The notes beneath the pieces are model-generated. The model saw only the letters and a list, made by a program, of their open reading frames with translations. It had not been told where the DNA came from and did no database searches. Positions 1 through 19,639 of a DNA stretch of 21,875 nucleotides are shown here, one piece after another; position 1 is the first letter of the stretch; each line of letters begins with the position of its first letter. Source of the DNA: Silene noctiflora (taxonomy: Eukaryota; Streptophyta; Magnoliopsida; Caryophyllales; Caryophyllaceae). The DNA is taken from assembly GCA_009801015.1 (NCBI GenBank), contig VHZZ01000801.1, forward strand, positions 111,670 to 133,544, in the 5' to 3' direction. Both the position numbers and the translations under genes were made by a program.

Positions 1-494
1 GATCGACAAAAGAGTTATGCAGACTTTCATCGCCGTGACATAGAGTTTCAGGTTGAGGATAAGGTTCTTCTGAAAGTATCTCCAATGCGTGGGGTTATGA
101 GATTTGGTAAGAAAGGGAAGCTGAGCCAGAATTTATAGCGCCATATGAGATTTTGGATCGTGTGGGAGAGGTTGCTTATAGGTTAGCTTTACCACCAGTC
201 TTGAATCGGGCGCATAATGTGTTTCATGTGTCTCAGTTGCAAAAGTATGTGAGGGATCCTTCACATGTACTCGAAGTGGAAAACATAGAGTTAGATGAAT
301 CGTTGTCCTATCTTGAGGTACCAATGCAGATTCTTGATCACAAGGTTAGGAAAACTAGGTCCGGGGAAACGGTGTTGCTTAAGATTATATGGTCTAATCA
401 TGAGGTGGAGGAAGCCACTTGGGAGGCGGAAGAGGCTATGAAGGAACGATATCCGTCTCTTTTTGATCTGGTATGTGTGGTTACGGGGACGTAA
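1..494 (+). pseudogene. Ty3/gypsy chromovirus pol 3' end (integrase C-terminus and chromodomain), frameshifted
   Basis: This is the tail of a chromovirus polyprotein; the rest lies left of the window. The first 40 or so codons are read from base 1 (DRQKSYADFHRRD, then VEDKVLLKVSPMRG), typical of the integrase C-terminal region. That frame hits a TAG at about 136-138. The related sequence continues one frame over, through a GPY/F-like motif in which the Gly is Ala (APYEILDRVGEVAYRL), then FHVSQLQKYV. It ends with a chromodomain-like segment (VLLKIIWSNHEVEEATWEAE) and a stop at 492-494. A single missing base near 125 explains the switch. In intact elements the integrase joins cDNA to chromatin and the chromodomain guides targeting. 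The copy is either dead or affected by a sequencing error. Confidence 0.88.
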
Positions 495-712
495 CCTGTT
501 TCTTTTAGGGGGGTAGGGGATGATCGCATAAGGTTTCGGTGTGGTTTTGTGCTAGTTTGGTATAGTTAGTAGTTGTTTTGAGTTGGTTTGTGTTGTGGTT
601 GGGGGGTTTTGTTCTGAGTTTTGTTACTTTGTTGCGTCGTGGAGAAGTTAGTATGTTTGTTTTATGTATGGGTTTAACTTCGGGGACGAAGTTCCTTTTA
701 AGGAGGGAAGAC
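495..712 (+). other. Chromovirus 3' untranslated internal region with polypurine tract
   Basis: This G/T-rich stretch has no coding content and lies between the pol stop and the LTR. It ends in the purine-rich run AAGGAGGGAAG (about 700-710) directly before the LTR start. That is where the polypurine tract, the plus-strand primer of LTR retrotransposons, is expected. The short repeat CTTCGGGGACGAAG (about 678-691) just upstream can form a small hairpin. Confidence 0.75.
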
Positions 713-1998
713 TGTAATAATACGGTTTTCTGTGTTGTTGGGTACTCTATCGAGTAAAGCTTACTCTGTCNCACTCGATCGAGTAAGTCACTTACTCGAT
801 CGCGTAAGTTGGTCTTGTGGGTTATTTCAGTCGGATTTTGTTAGCAACGCGTGGTTGATATTTAAAGTTTTCCGTCAGTTTCATTCACTTTTACTTTTTC
901 TAAAAACCTTTCAAGAGAGAACTCAAGTACGTTGTTGTTTCTTCTTCGCGTTGCTATCAAATCCCAAATCCTGTGTCGTCGGAATTCAGTGTTCTTTACG
1001 CCGTTGAGTCTGTAGCGTTGTGGGTAAGATCCCAGTATCGTTTTTATGTTGTTCCGTTATTTTTGGTTAAACCCCAATTGGGTAGTTTTGGGGGTTTTGG
1101 ATTTGTTTGGCCTAGTAGTGATTGCTTAATGGTATATTGGTTATAGGAGATGGTTTCGTAGAGGAAGGCTTTTGATCCGCTGCGTTGATTGCTATTGGTG
1201 ATTGCATTTCAGGTAGAATTTCCTACTCAGTTATTGTATACATGTTTGTAAGGTGGTTGATGGTTGATTGATGTGTGAATATTGTTGATCTTGAAGGTAT
1301 TGGTAATTATTGTTGTATAATGTGATTGGATGTTTTGTTTTTGGTTCACGAGGCGCGCCCTCGACTGAGTGGAGTCACTTGCGGGAGTGGCTTCACACCC
1401 TTGATTCGCCCTCTGTAGAACCCGCCACAGAAGGGGATGTGGACATTAAGGAACTTGGGTTTTCGCTCAGAATGGATGAGCGGAGATTTGGTGGGTACGG
1501 CTGCGGGCGGCGTGGAATGCCTGTTGCGATGGGTATTCTGGCAGGACTACACACTTTAGTGTGTAGTCAGGGATGTGGAGATGTGACGGAGTTGGTGATC
1601 TGTGTGCTGTACTTTTTTGTATCATGATTTGTGTATACAGTAACTAACTCCGTTTAATTGTTTTAAAAACTGTGGTGATCCATTCGGGGATGGTGAGCAG
1701 TTATTGAGCAGGTATGAGACGAATGCGCATGGGATAGCTGAGTTGTGTCACCACGAGCTGTCTAGAAGAGTCTTCCACTGTGTCCTGAACTTTTATTACT
1801 TTAGTTGTTTTGTCTTTTGGAACTTTCGTATTGTTGTTAGACAGTTTTGGTTTGGTTTTGTAAACAGTTAAACTTATTTATTTAAAGTACGTTTTTTTAT
1901 GGTCTATTTGATATACATTGGCTCGGATAACCGAGATGGTAACACTTCCGTGCCTAGGGTGACCTTGATAAGGTACCTTGGTGTATGGGGGTGTTACA
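713..1998 (+). mobile_element. 3' LTR of the Ty3/gypsy chromovirus
   Basis: The LTR starts with TGTAATA right after the polypurine tract and ends with GTGTTACA, giving the TGTAA...TTACA ends usual for plant LTRs, about 1286 bp. The sequence after 1998 reads straight into LINE RNase H coding sequence, which supports the right border. Near the left end (743-809) are several copies, in both orientations, of a CTCGATCGAGTAAG-like motif. An AT-rich TATTTAAAG at about 859-867 could be a TATA-like element, but this is weak. Open frames inside (for example 1310-1627) look fortuitous. The 5' LTR is outside the window, so neither LTR divergence nor the target-site duplication can be checked. Base 771 is N. 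Confidence 0.8.
1545..1568. repeat. Perfect 10-bp inverted repeat (hairpin) inside the LTR
   Basis: The arms are GACTACACAC (1545-1554) and GTGTGTAGTC (1559-1568), with the loop TTTA. The stem is perfect. It lies in the GC-richer middle of the LTR. It could act in RNA structure or be chance; nothing else indicates a function. Confidence 0.7.
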
Positions 1999-2585
1999 CA
2001 GTGCATGAGGAGCGATTTATTCGATGGAACCCGCCTCCTTATGGGTGGATCCTACTCAATACTGATGGTGCATCGAAAGGCAATCCTGGTCCGACGGGAT
2101 GTTGAGGTATTTTCAGAAGCGGAGAGGGAAGCTTCGTTAATGATTTCATGTTCTCTTGTGGTATTTGTAATTCAATGAGGGCTGAAATGCGTGCTCTTGT
2201 GACGGGATTAGAGAAAGTTAGGGTCATGGGAGTTCGAAAGCTTTTGGTTCATATGGACAATTCGTCCTGTGTGTGCTTTCCGTCAAAAACAGCTCCTAAG
2301 CAACAGTTTGGGACCTCTTGTCCAGCGCTGCATAAATCTTATCGGGCTAGAAGATTGGGTAGTTGAAGTCGATCATGTTTTTCGCGAAGCTAATAGGGCA
2401 GCTGATTGGTTAGCTAATGCGGGAGTTGAGTCCGACACAATGGTAACTTACTTTGATCAACCACCCGACGGGATTCGTACCATACTTCACGAGGATTTAC
2501 TTGGGGTTGCTATCCTCCGTTTAGTTCCTATTTAGAATCGCCTTTTGTATCGGGCCTTTGCCCCTCTTTTGCACCATAAAAAAAA
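1999..2585 (+). pseudogene. LINE-type RNase H domain remnant with poly(A) tail
   Basis: Translation just after the LTR gives ERFIRWNPPPYGWILLNTDG, then ASKGNPGPTG: the start of the RVT_3-type RNase H domain found at the end of plant LINE polyproteins. Acidic residues of the active site remain recognisable: Asp in NTDGAS (2064-2066), Glu in MRAEMRAL, Asp in VHMDNSS and Asp in REANRAADWLANAG. Two lesions break the frame: an in-frame TGA at 2103-2105 where Gly is expected, and a one-base-type frameshift near 2269. The original C-terminus follows to the stop at 2533-2535, then a short trailer and an A8 run (2578-2585), as expected at a LINE 3' end. The 5' part is missing because the LTR element abuts it. 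Confidence 0.85.
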
Positions 2586-2938
2586 TTGTTATTAAAATTC
2601 AACAACTCGCAACCCTAGGCATGCCACATATGATCCGACCTCCGTTCAAACCAATCCGTATTAACTAATTCATAATTTCATCTACACCGATCTACTAAAC
2701 CCGTTTGACAGGTCTAGCCATGCAAATACGGCCATATACCAATAGAGAGGAACTACACGAGTGTAGACCCACACCCGTACCCTTTCATCCAATTCGGACA
2801 AATTAAAGAAGTCTACAAGATCAAAGTTCTTATCTTCAACATCAACAAACTTCAGTACTCGCAACTTCCCCCCCATCTCCTCTCCATCTATCTCCTTCAA
2901 ATCTAATCAATTCAATTGAATATTGTTTCAATTCATCA
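2586..2938 (+). promoter_or_regulatory. Upstream region and 5' leader of HEMC
   Basis: About 350 bp separate the LINE tail from the HEMC start codon, and the promoter should lie here or within the transposon debris. I see no convincing TATA box. A pyrimidine-rich stretch (about 2865-2898) resembles the Y-patch of plant core promoters or a CT-rich 5' leader. The last 95 bp (from about 2844) are also present before the decayed exon copy at 7376; further upstream the two copies are not visibly alike, so a duplication border lies here. Confidence 0.4.
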
Positions 2939-11695
<8,757 letters not shown>

Positions 11696-12579
11696 TGTTC
11701 ACCAGCAAGATGTGAGCAGACGTGACTCACCGATTCCAGATTTCTAGTTCTATGCGGCTTTTTTTCACCCTAATCCCGTCCATGTATCCTGAAAGAGCCA
11801 ATGTGTTGTTGAAGTAGGCTGTTGTAAGGGAAAGTAGTTCTTTTTGCTGTTGTATCTGTATGTAGCTTGATGTCTTTAGGCAATTTAGATCCTTTCCAGT
11901 TGAACTTTAAATTTGGAGCACTTCCGAACTTCGAAGGTGTCAATCCTTGCAACCATTCCCTGCTAATGTGAGGACTTGGAGATATCAGGCTGGCCCGACA
12001 TTTTTATACTAATTATTTTTCATAATTTATTTCATTTTGTTCCGAAGGACAACATTGAGTACGAATTTGTGTTTTGAATTAGTAATTTATCGAATTCTTG
12101 ATTGATTTTCTTTTTTCCTTATAAAAATGAGGCCTAGGAAACGGTATAGAGCCGTCATTTTGCATGACAATTCTCTCCTCTGCCACATGATGTGGCGGTT
12201 TTAGGACTCCCGGATGCTACGAAACAAAAAATGGCAAAAAGAAGTATAAGTGCTACGCGAAATGTTTTTTTTTGTATACAACTCTAACCGGAAGGAAGGT
12301 GCCGATCAGGAGACCACTGACAGACTGAACCTCAGACTCGGTTGGTCCATCCTGTCACTAGTCGTAACGTAACCCAACCCAAAACGAACGAGTTACCTGT
12401 TTGACAAGCGAATGTCAAGTATCATTTCAGCTTAGATCTGAAATTGTCCAACAGGACTCAAATAATCAGACACCCAAAAAGCGGGAAATGTTAAATTAAC
12501 TACTTTTCAATCCACTTTCCAAATTAATATGGAAAAACTACTAACCGTTGCCTGAATTTCAGTCACATTTGAATCCAAA
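11696..12579 (+). other. Intergenic spacer between HEMC and PHS1
   Basis: It should contain the HEMC 3' UTR on the left and the PHS1 promoter and 5' leader on the right. I find no canonical AATAAA or TATA box that I would defend. A perfect 7-bp palindromic pair GCCACAT-G-ATGTGGC occurs at 12182-12196. No transposon ends or additional genes were recognised. Confidence 0.6.
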
Positions 12580-15500
12580 ATGACAAATCAAGATCAAAAT
12601 CAACAACCAAACATCATTCCCATGCTCCAGGTTTTACTCTTTCTCTTTTAAAATTTTCTCTTTTTTTCATTTTTATTTTCCCCTAAAAAAAGCAATGTTC
12701 TTGCAATTAGGGTTTCTATTTTGCTTTGATGGGTATCATGTGTTTCAAAGAATTGATCAAATCCCCAACTGGGTTTGATTTAAGTGATCTGAATTCATCT
12801 GGGTTGTTTTTATTTTGTTGATTTTTTGTCGTTATTTTGAGAAAGATTTGAAATTGTATATATGCCGAAAACACAGGAGAAAGAAGAGGAAGAACAGCAA
12901 CGAATTGAGAGAAAATTGTTTGATCCTGGATCTGATGAGCTTGGAACTCCATTGCCACTTACTGTTACCTCCAGGGTTTGAATTTTGTTGCCTTTTTTAT
13001 GAATTCGGGTTGACTTTTTATGGGAAATATTGAATGTTTAAATGATTTGAGTAAATGCAGGTACTTTACATGTTGGGGGACTTGACAGCAGGGCCAGCTT
13101 TTAGGTTCACACAATGGTTGGAGTTGGTTCGTAAAAGAACGGCTCAATATCGTTCCTCTGGCTTCCCTCATCGCCCTCCGAGACTTTATGTTGATATGCC
13201 CTTGAGGTACTTTTAAGGTGCTGAAAAGTTTGGGTATAATGGCAATATTGTGAGGCATCTTTACCTTGAGTCATTGAGTATTTGATGAACTCGTTGATTT
13301 TGTGTGACGGATGACAATGTGATTAACTATTGCTAGGGCTGTGACCTTTTAATTTGTGTTTATATTGTAGCGGATGTCAGTTAATCTAGCTAGCAAAGTT
13401 ATGAGCATTTGTACTAATAGCATGTATTTGAACCTAGTCAGCAATCAGCATCAAAATTACCCGTGTGCTCCTTTAATGCCAATAAAATTGTAGCATCCTG
13501 AAATTGTATCCTTATGAATTTGATGATGATCTGATGATGAGTTTTAAATGTAATCCGAAATGATCCGTTTTAATGTGAATAATTAGGCATTGTATCCGTT
13601 TACAGCATTATGTTTTCCTGTATGCTACCTGCTGTTCCAAGAATACTGAGTTTTTTTCTTGCGTATTTAATATTGTTTCTGACCTTATTCTTCTTCCATT
13701 TGCACGTAGTTGCAGCGTCGTAGGTTTAGTTAGTGTAGTGAAGTTAAATTATTTCAGAGTTTATGTATTGGCAACCTGTAAATTGATTTTATAGTGCAGG
13801 GGAATCAGATTTTGGCCCAGAATACCCGACAGCCTCTGAAAAACCCTCTGAAGTCAGTCTTTGGCAGAGACTTGGTAAAGCCGCAATGTTAGACATTGAG
13901 TCTGGCTTCTTCTGTTGGGACAGCCTTTCCTCACTTCATCATACAGAACACAGTGGCAGCGCTGAACAATCTGACGATGACATGTGCAAAGCCCTTGAGG
14001 TATGAGAATATAAATAAAAGATTAACATAATATGATATTTTGGTGCATGTTAATGTGGACATGGTGATATGCAATAGGTATTATTTATTTTCGTATCATC
14101 TAGTCTTTGCCGCTACACCATGCTTCCTGCCCTAAATTACATAGGAATACTTCTTTTTGCTGCTCTTGTTTCTTATTCAACATTCAATATCTTGTGTTTA
14201 GATTTCAGCCAAGGTGGCTGGTTAGTCATTAAGGGTGCAATGGGTTAGGTTTGAAGCCTGTGAGCATTGAATTGCCCTGGTGGCTCCCTGTACACACACA
14301 AAAAAAAGGCCATTTATTTTCCTTATGTTTATTTCACCCAGGTGCCTTAATTTTGGTGTGTTTTAACTGGTCATCTTTCTAAGAAAGTCATGATTAGGGC
14401 TGAAAATTATCAGAACTAGTTCATAGAGCCCTCAGAATCAGTCTAGTCTAACTGTCGAAGGGATTGGGTTTGGTCAAATCTCGTGGCATTTTATAAGTTA
14501 GCCCAAAAAATAATATGAGAATACCTTATTTTGTATATACTCCGTGCAATTTCACTTTAAATGGGTTAATTATTCCATTATCTGTCATTTTCAATTTAGT
14601 GTTATTTCCAAACTTCAATACAGGTCACTGTCAATTCAGGCGGAGTTGTTTTCTTTGCCTTGTTCAATCAACCCGTAAACACCGATTCCAGATTTAATGA
14701 AGCGGCTGCTGTGATCAAATTTTCATCTTCAAGAATGGCCACTCAATCAGAACGCCTTGGCTATGAGTTTGCTAAGTGGCTTGGGGTTAGAATTCCACAG
14801 GTTGTATTCTGATTATAAAACACCTGGATCTCACTATTAGTGTCTATAATGTTAAGTGGCAGCATATGATTCTTATCATTTTTTCCTTATATTCTCAGGC
14901 AAGAGTCATCCACAATACTAGTGCAGAGTGGTTCCGGATAAAAGATGCTGCAGAAAAAGCCAAGGGTGCAGCTGTTCTAGAGGGAGATGAAGTCGGTGAA
15001 ATGACATGTTCCGAACTTCTCGAAGCTCTTGAGTTAAGCCGATGCCTTTTTTTGATGAGGTATGCATTTTTTTTTTCGAAGTACATTTGTAATCCTGGTA
15101 TAAATGTATATGATGTAAAATGGCTGACTAAACTGTCTTCATTTCTTTATTATTTAGTTCCAATCGTCAATCGATTTATGCAAATTTCGACACAATTATT
15201 TTTATGAGTCAGGAAATGGTAGGTTTCATACATGAGACCTTGTACCTCACCATAGTCGAAAATTCTTTGAGGCACTGGCGCAATCTTCTTGTTGAAGTCT
15301 GGTTGGAGAAAATTTGTGCATGTAATGTGAAAATTTATTCACATTAACCACCAACTTCAGACATTTCCCTTTAAAGTCTGGTTGTTGCTGAACTTCTCTT
15401 TGAACTCTACCTAATAGGCAAGAGAGAAGGGGATGTCTGATCAAATTTAACCAGTGAATTAACAGACCTTACTTAACAGCTGGCATAGTGACACTATAGC

Positions 15501-18500
15501 ATATTTCAAATTCAAAGTTTCCAATACTTTATTCTTCCTTATTGCTGGTACACCAAAACTAATAATTTGACTCAGAAGAGTTTCCAGGTTGGTATAACAT
15601 GTTTATATTTAATTGGTTGGGGTTTTCTGTTCAGTAAGTATCATGGTAGACGGTTTTACACGCAGATATTTTTAAACAAACCCGTACCCCTACCATAAAC
15701 TATTGGAGGTATAGAAAATCAGTTTAAAGGGTATATGGGTAAAAAAGCATGTGGTTTACTACCTTACAGTAAGCATTTGCATTTTCCATTATGCTAATTG
15801 ACTAATTGTGGTAAGTGGTAACACACTTCTATATTCATGTATCATCTGAAGCTTCTGATTTAGTTGTCTAAGAGAAAACCTATCTATTTTGCAGTTATGT
15901 CCATGGTTCTCCATTGTTGGAGAGCCAAAATGCTTTCGACTCCCCTGAAAGTGCTGAACAGATAGCAGCTGGACTTGGAAGGATATTGATGCTAGACCTA
16001 GTAATCCGAAATGAAGATAGATTGCCATGTAGGCAGCTCGGCTGGCGTGGAAATTTCGCTAATTTATTGCTTGCTGACAGGCCCAAGGCAGCCTCCACAG
16101 ATAGGGATTGGCTGGAGGATGCCTATGATTCTGCAATGAAGCGATACAGGCCTCGGATGGTCAGAGCTCTTCAAAAGGAGAGAAGGTCAACGTCTGTTGA
16201 CAGCAGAATGAATACTCATAATCCAGATTATGATTCACCGAAGTCTCTTCATTCGAGTGCTGTGGAAATAGCTGCAATAGATCAACAGAAGCATGTAGAA
16301 AATAGTGAAATTAGTATAGTAGCAATTGATTCAGGCGTTCCTAGACGACCACCAGCTGGAAAACGGATTAATGACCAGACTAATTACCCAAAGCTAGTGG
16401 AGCTTCTTTTTAATAGCTCTAGATACTCGTCGGGCCTATTACATGAAATAACTGGAGGAAAACTAGGATCTCCAGAAGGCAATAAGAGAAATGAATCTAG
16501 TTTGATGGATGTGGGTATAGTAGTTCAAGCTTTTCGCGGTGGGTTTCGTGAGGCTTTAAGTGACCTGCAGGGGTTTCAGATATTCCTGCTTGCACTCAAC
16601 CAAAAACTGGATGGGCTGTTGCGCGCTTTTATGGGAATTATTAATCGTACCACCTCAACTGAGTTAGATAAAGAGGATTTCATGGTCCTTGAATCACCAG
16701 TGTCTTCTGGAGTTCACTGCCCTTCTTCTACTTCTCATACGAAGGATCACACTGGAAATCATAATGCTTCAGACTCAAATGACCTAGAAGTGCATAAAAC
16801 TGTATCTAGACAATCGTCTTCAGGATCTAGGGATCACTTTGACTCTATTTCTCCAAGCGCAAGCTCACGGGAGAGCTCCCAGGGAAAATGTTCAAAGTGG
16901 AGTAGTGAACCTGTTCGTAGCTTGCGATTGACATCTAAGCTCAGAGATTTTCATAAATATGCAAAGGTGTGTATTAATGAGAACGACATTTAGAGACTCT
17001 AGTACTGAGATTCTTTTTACCTGCTTGCCAGCCTAAAAAAAGAAAATGCTTTTCTTCTTACTTTCTTTCTTTCATGGCTTTTACTCCATGCATTCATTGT
17101 TTTAAGCGTCTAATGGAATGAAGCTCAAATTGGTAAGAAGAATGTAAGGTTGTGTATATCTGGACCCGTTTGCTGCAAAACCTAGACGAGGGCTCCTGGA
17201 GAGATGATGAAATAATGTGAAAGCTTACCATATGCAAAATCTTGCTTTGCTTTGTTCGTCCCTTTTTGCAATTGTCTGTGATTAAACTGTTCATTACTCT
17301 TTGTTCGTGCGCTGTTAGTTTATCATGTTTTGTTGTTCCTACATATTCATATCTTCATGATTTAGTCTTACAGGTTGATGCTGAGATGAGTAAAGAGCTG
17401 GAGCAATGGAATGAAATGCTGCGAAATGAAGTTGTTAAGTTGTGCCAGGAGAACAACTTCAACACTGGTTTCTTTGAAGGGAGTGAAAACAACACCGTCG
17501 TTGATGCTTATGAACTGAAGGTGAAAAAGACTGATACTAGTATAACCCCCTTAAAATTTATACGGAGTACGTCATTTTCGCTTTTGAGGTTCCCTTGACT
17601 TTCATCACAACTAAAATACTTTTTGAAGTATAATTTCATTTTTTTTGTTCTTGAATTGATATGCTCCTGGATTCGCGATAATGATGGAACAAAGCAAAAT
17701 GGCCCACTAATTTTGAATGTGCTTCCATTTATTGTGAAGTAACAAACTAACTACCATTCAATTCAATTCTCAATGCAAATATCATAATGTGTCATCTAGA
17801 AATCACTTCTATGTATTCTTAACAAATGAATACAGGAGTACAGTTGTGTACATCCGACTCCTCTTTACCCTGCCATTTGCAAGATCCCGAGATTATCAAA
17901 GATAAGGAGAGAAACAGTTCTACCTGTTAATCGGGACAGTGATCGGTTATCTATGTATGTATAATTTCAGGTCAGATTGGAGCATATCCTAGAGAGGATA
18001 TCTTTGATATCAGATGCAGCAAACACAGAGAAACCAGCTCCAATTACAAGTAACTTGTTCATCAGTGGAGCATTGGCTGCAAAATCTGTGTACACCCTTC
18101 AGCATTTAGGTATCTCACATATACTCTGCCTTTGCTCCAATGAAATCGGACAGTCAGATGCGCAGTTCCCAACTTTGTTTGAGTATCGAAACTTCTCTGT
18201 AAGTAGTCATTCTCTCTCTGGCATTAACTTGACATAATTTCCCAGTTCTGCATTTCCACAGATCTATCTTACATTTTTGAACTCGTTATTTTCCATATTA
18301 TTCTCGCTTCTGTGGCCTTTGAACCTCATTAATATTCCTCAACATGCTAAGCAGCAGGCTCACCCTTTGATGGGAATGTACTGATAATAGCATTAAAGTT
18401 CTTAATATGAATCAGTTGTGAAGTATATTACAGTACTTTTTTGAATTCTCTTACCTAGTTACTGTTGGAGGATTCTTGTTAGTTGTTACTGCATTCGTAA

Positions 18501-19639
18501 CCAAAACATAATGGACAGATCGGTGATGAGGAGGATTCGAACATCAGTAGTATATTTGATGAAGCATGTGACTTCATTGATGATGTTGAAGGAGCAGGGG
18601 GCAAGGTTTTGGTTCATTGCTTTGAAGGAAGAAGCCGAAGCGCAACAATTGTCCTTGCCTATCTTATGCTTCGAAAGTAAGTTTAACTGACTCTTACACG
18701 AATTAATGAGTTTTACCTCTGAGTTGCTTCTGGTCGAGTATATCGAGTTGGTTATATCTGGGCAGCTGTATTTGAGACAATGGAGCAGTGGCGTTTCTAG
18801 GACCTTTGAAATGGGGGTTCGACAAAAAAAATACATATACAAATAGAAAACCGAGACGAAAATTGAGAAAACACAAGCCAAAGTGGAGGAAACCGAGGAA
18901 AAAATTGAGAGAACACGGACAAAAGTGGAGGAAACCAAGACAAAAATTGAGAGAACACGGACAAAAGTGGAGGAAAACGAGACCAAAATTGAGAGAACAG
19001 AAGCAAAAATGAGAAATGTGTTGAAAAAATGATGACATTGGGGTTTGAACTCCAATTCCCTAGTCCAAAACACACTAACACTCTCATATGAACCATTACA
19101 CCAATGTACTTTTATTGATCCTTTAGTGCACTAAATTTTACAAGACCTTGATCAGTGGGGGTTCAATTGAACCCCATGAACCCCCACTGAAAACGCCCGT
19201 GCAATGGAGTAACGTTATTTTATGGTCAAGTGCAGTTTAGTCGTGGGACGAGAGCTAATCTCCCTATTCATTGTGATTCAGGAACTTTACATTGGCGGAA
19301 GCGTGGAATGCCTTGAAGAAAGTTCACGGTCGAGCCCAACCAAATGACGGCTTTGCTAGAATACTGTTGGAACTTGATAAAAGATTGCACGGGAATGTTT
19401 CTATGGAGTGGCAACAAAGGAAGCCATCAATGAAAGTATGCCCTATTTGTGGGAAGAATGTCGGGTTGAGTACAAGTTCACTTAAACTTCATTTGCAGAA
19501 ATCACACAAAAAGCTGTCATCAGGCAGCGTGGACAGTGCAATGACACTGGAGATACAAAAAGCAATAGATGCACTCAAAATGAGCCGAGGAGGCAGCGCT
19601 AGTCCGTCACAGAGAGATTCACCCTCCATGTTGGAGTAG
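12580..19639 (+). CDS. PHS1: PHS1-type atypical kinase / dual-specificity phosphatase, 11 exons
   Basis: Orthologue of Arabidopsis PROPYZAMIDE-HYPERSENSITIVE 1, which controls cortical microtubules: its actin-fragmin-kinase-like domain phosphorylates alpha-tubulin and its phosphatase domain acts on MAP kinases. Inferred exons: 12580-12630, 12877-12975, 13061-13206, 13801-13999, 14624-14800, 14899-15059, 15895-16966, 17374-17520, 17971-18198, 18519-18676 and 19282-19639; all introns are GT-AG. They give 931 residues, close to Arabidopsis. [14 protein letters not shown] (63-76) matches the MAPK-docking segment. The kinase-like domain (about 165-460) has Lys197 in [17 protein letters not shown] (314-323) and [11 protein letters not shown] (329-339). 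A Ser-rich linker follows. The phosphatase (about 690-850) has [12 protein letters not shown], with His793-Cys794-x5-Arg800 intact. The tail has a C2H2-like CPIC...H-x4-H (Cys866, Cys869, His883, His888) overlapping a Leu-rich stretch described as a nuclear export signal. No lesions seen. Confidence 0.95.
14205..14306 (+). mobile_element. Possible tRNA-derived SINE remnant in PHS1 intron 4
   Basis: GGTTTGAAGCC (14248-14258) matches the RNA polymerase III B box consensus GGTTCRANNCC with one difference. GTGGCTGGTTAGTCATTAAG, about 30 bp upstream, resembles an A box region. A CACACACAAAAAAA tract follows at about 14294-14307, as at many SINE 3' ends. I cannot define a target-site duplication. 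It could be chance similarity. Confidence 0.4.
18786..19201. mobile_element. Non-autonomous hAT element in PHS1 intron 10
   Basis: A perfect 8-bp target duplication CAATGGAG (18778-18785 and 19202-19209) flanks a 416-bp element starting CAGTGGCGTTT and ending AAACGCCCGTG. The ends are inverted repeats with about two mismatches, CAGTGGCG against CACGGGCG. Inside the right end GGGGGTTCAATTGAACCCC forms another palindrome. This matches the dicot hAT type with CAGTGGCG ends and GGGGGTTC subterminal motifs. It lies between the donor of exon 10 and the acceptor of exon 11 and leaves both intact. Confidence 0.88.
18853..19015 (+). repeat. 42-bp minisatellite inside the intron-10 hAT element
   Basis: The marker ATTGAG recurs at 18862, 18904, 18946 and 18988, exactly 42 bp apart. 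The units share an AAAGTGGAGGAAA core and are A/G-rich on this strand. Because 42 is divisible by three, frames stay open on both strands and read as 14-residue repeats (for example [14 protein letters not shown]). I regard this as a by-product of the unit length, not as a gene. Confidence 0.92.

Noticed and set aside
1310..1627. 105-residue open frame inside the LTR
   Set aside because: No recognisable protein; the position is wholly within the LTR and the frame has no family similarity.
15316..15350. Hairpin TAATGTGAA...TTCACATTA in PHS1 intron 6 as a possible microRNA precursor
   Set aside because: The stem is only 9 bp with a 6-nt loop, far too short for a plant microRNA precursor.
17540..17575. 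TACGGAGTA near 17560 (and TACTCCGTG near 14537) as MITE ends
   Set aside because: They resemble single Stowaway-type termini, but no partner end or TA-flanked pair could be found.
18788..19012. 74-residue basic repeat protein ([18 protein letters not shown] repeats)
   Set aside because: It lies within a transposon with target duplication inside a PHS1 intron; open frames occur on both strands because the repeat unit is 42 bp.
18853..19015. CRISPR-like array
   Set aside because: Units abut without variable spacers, in a plant nuclear gene intron; it is a minisatellite.
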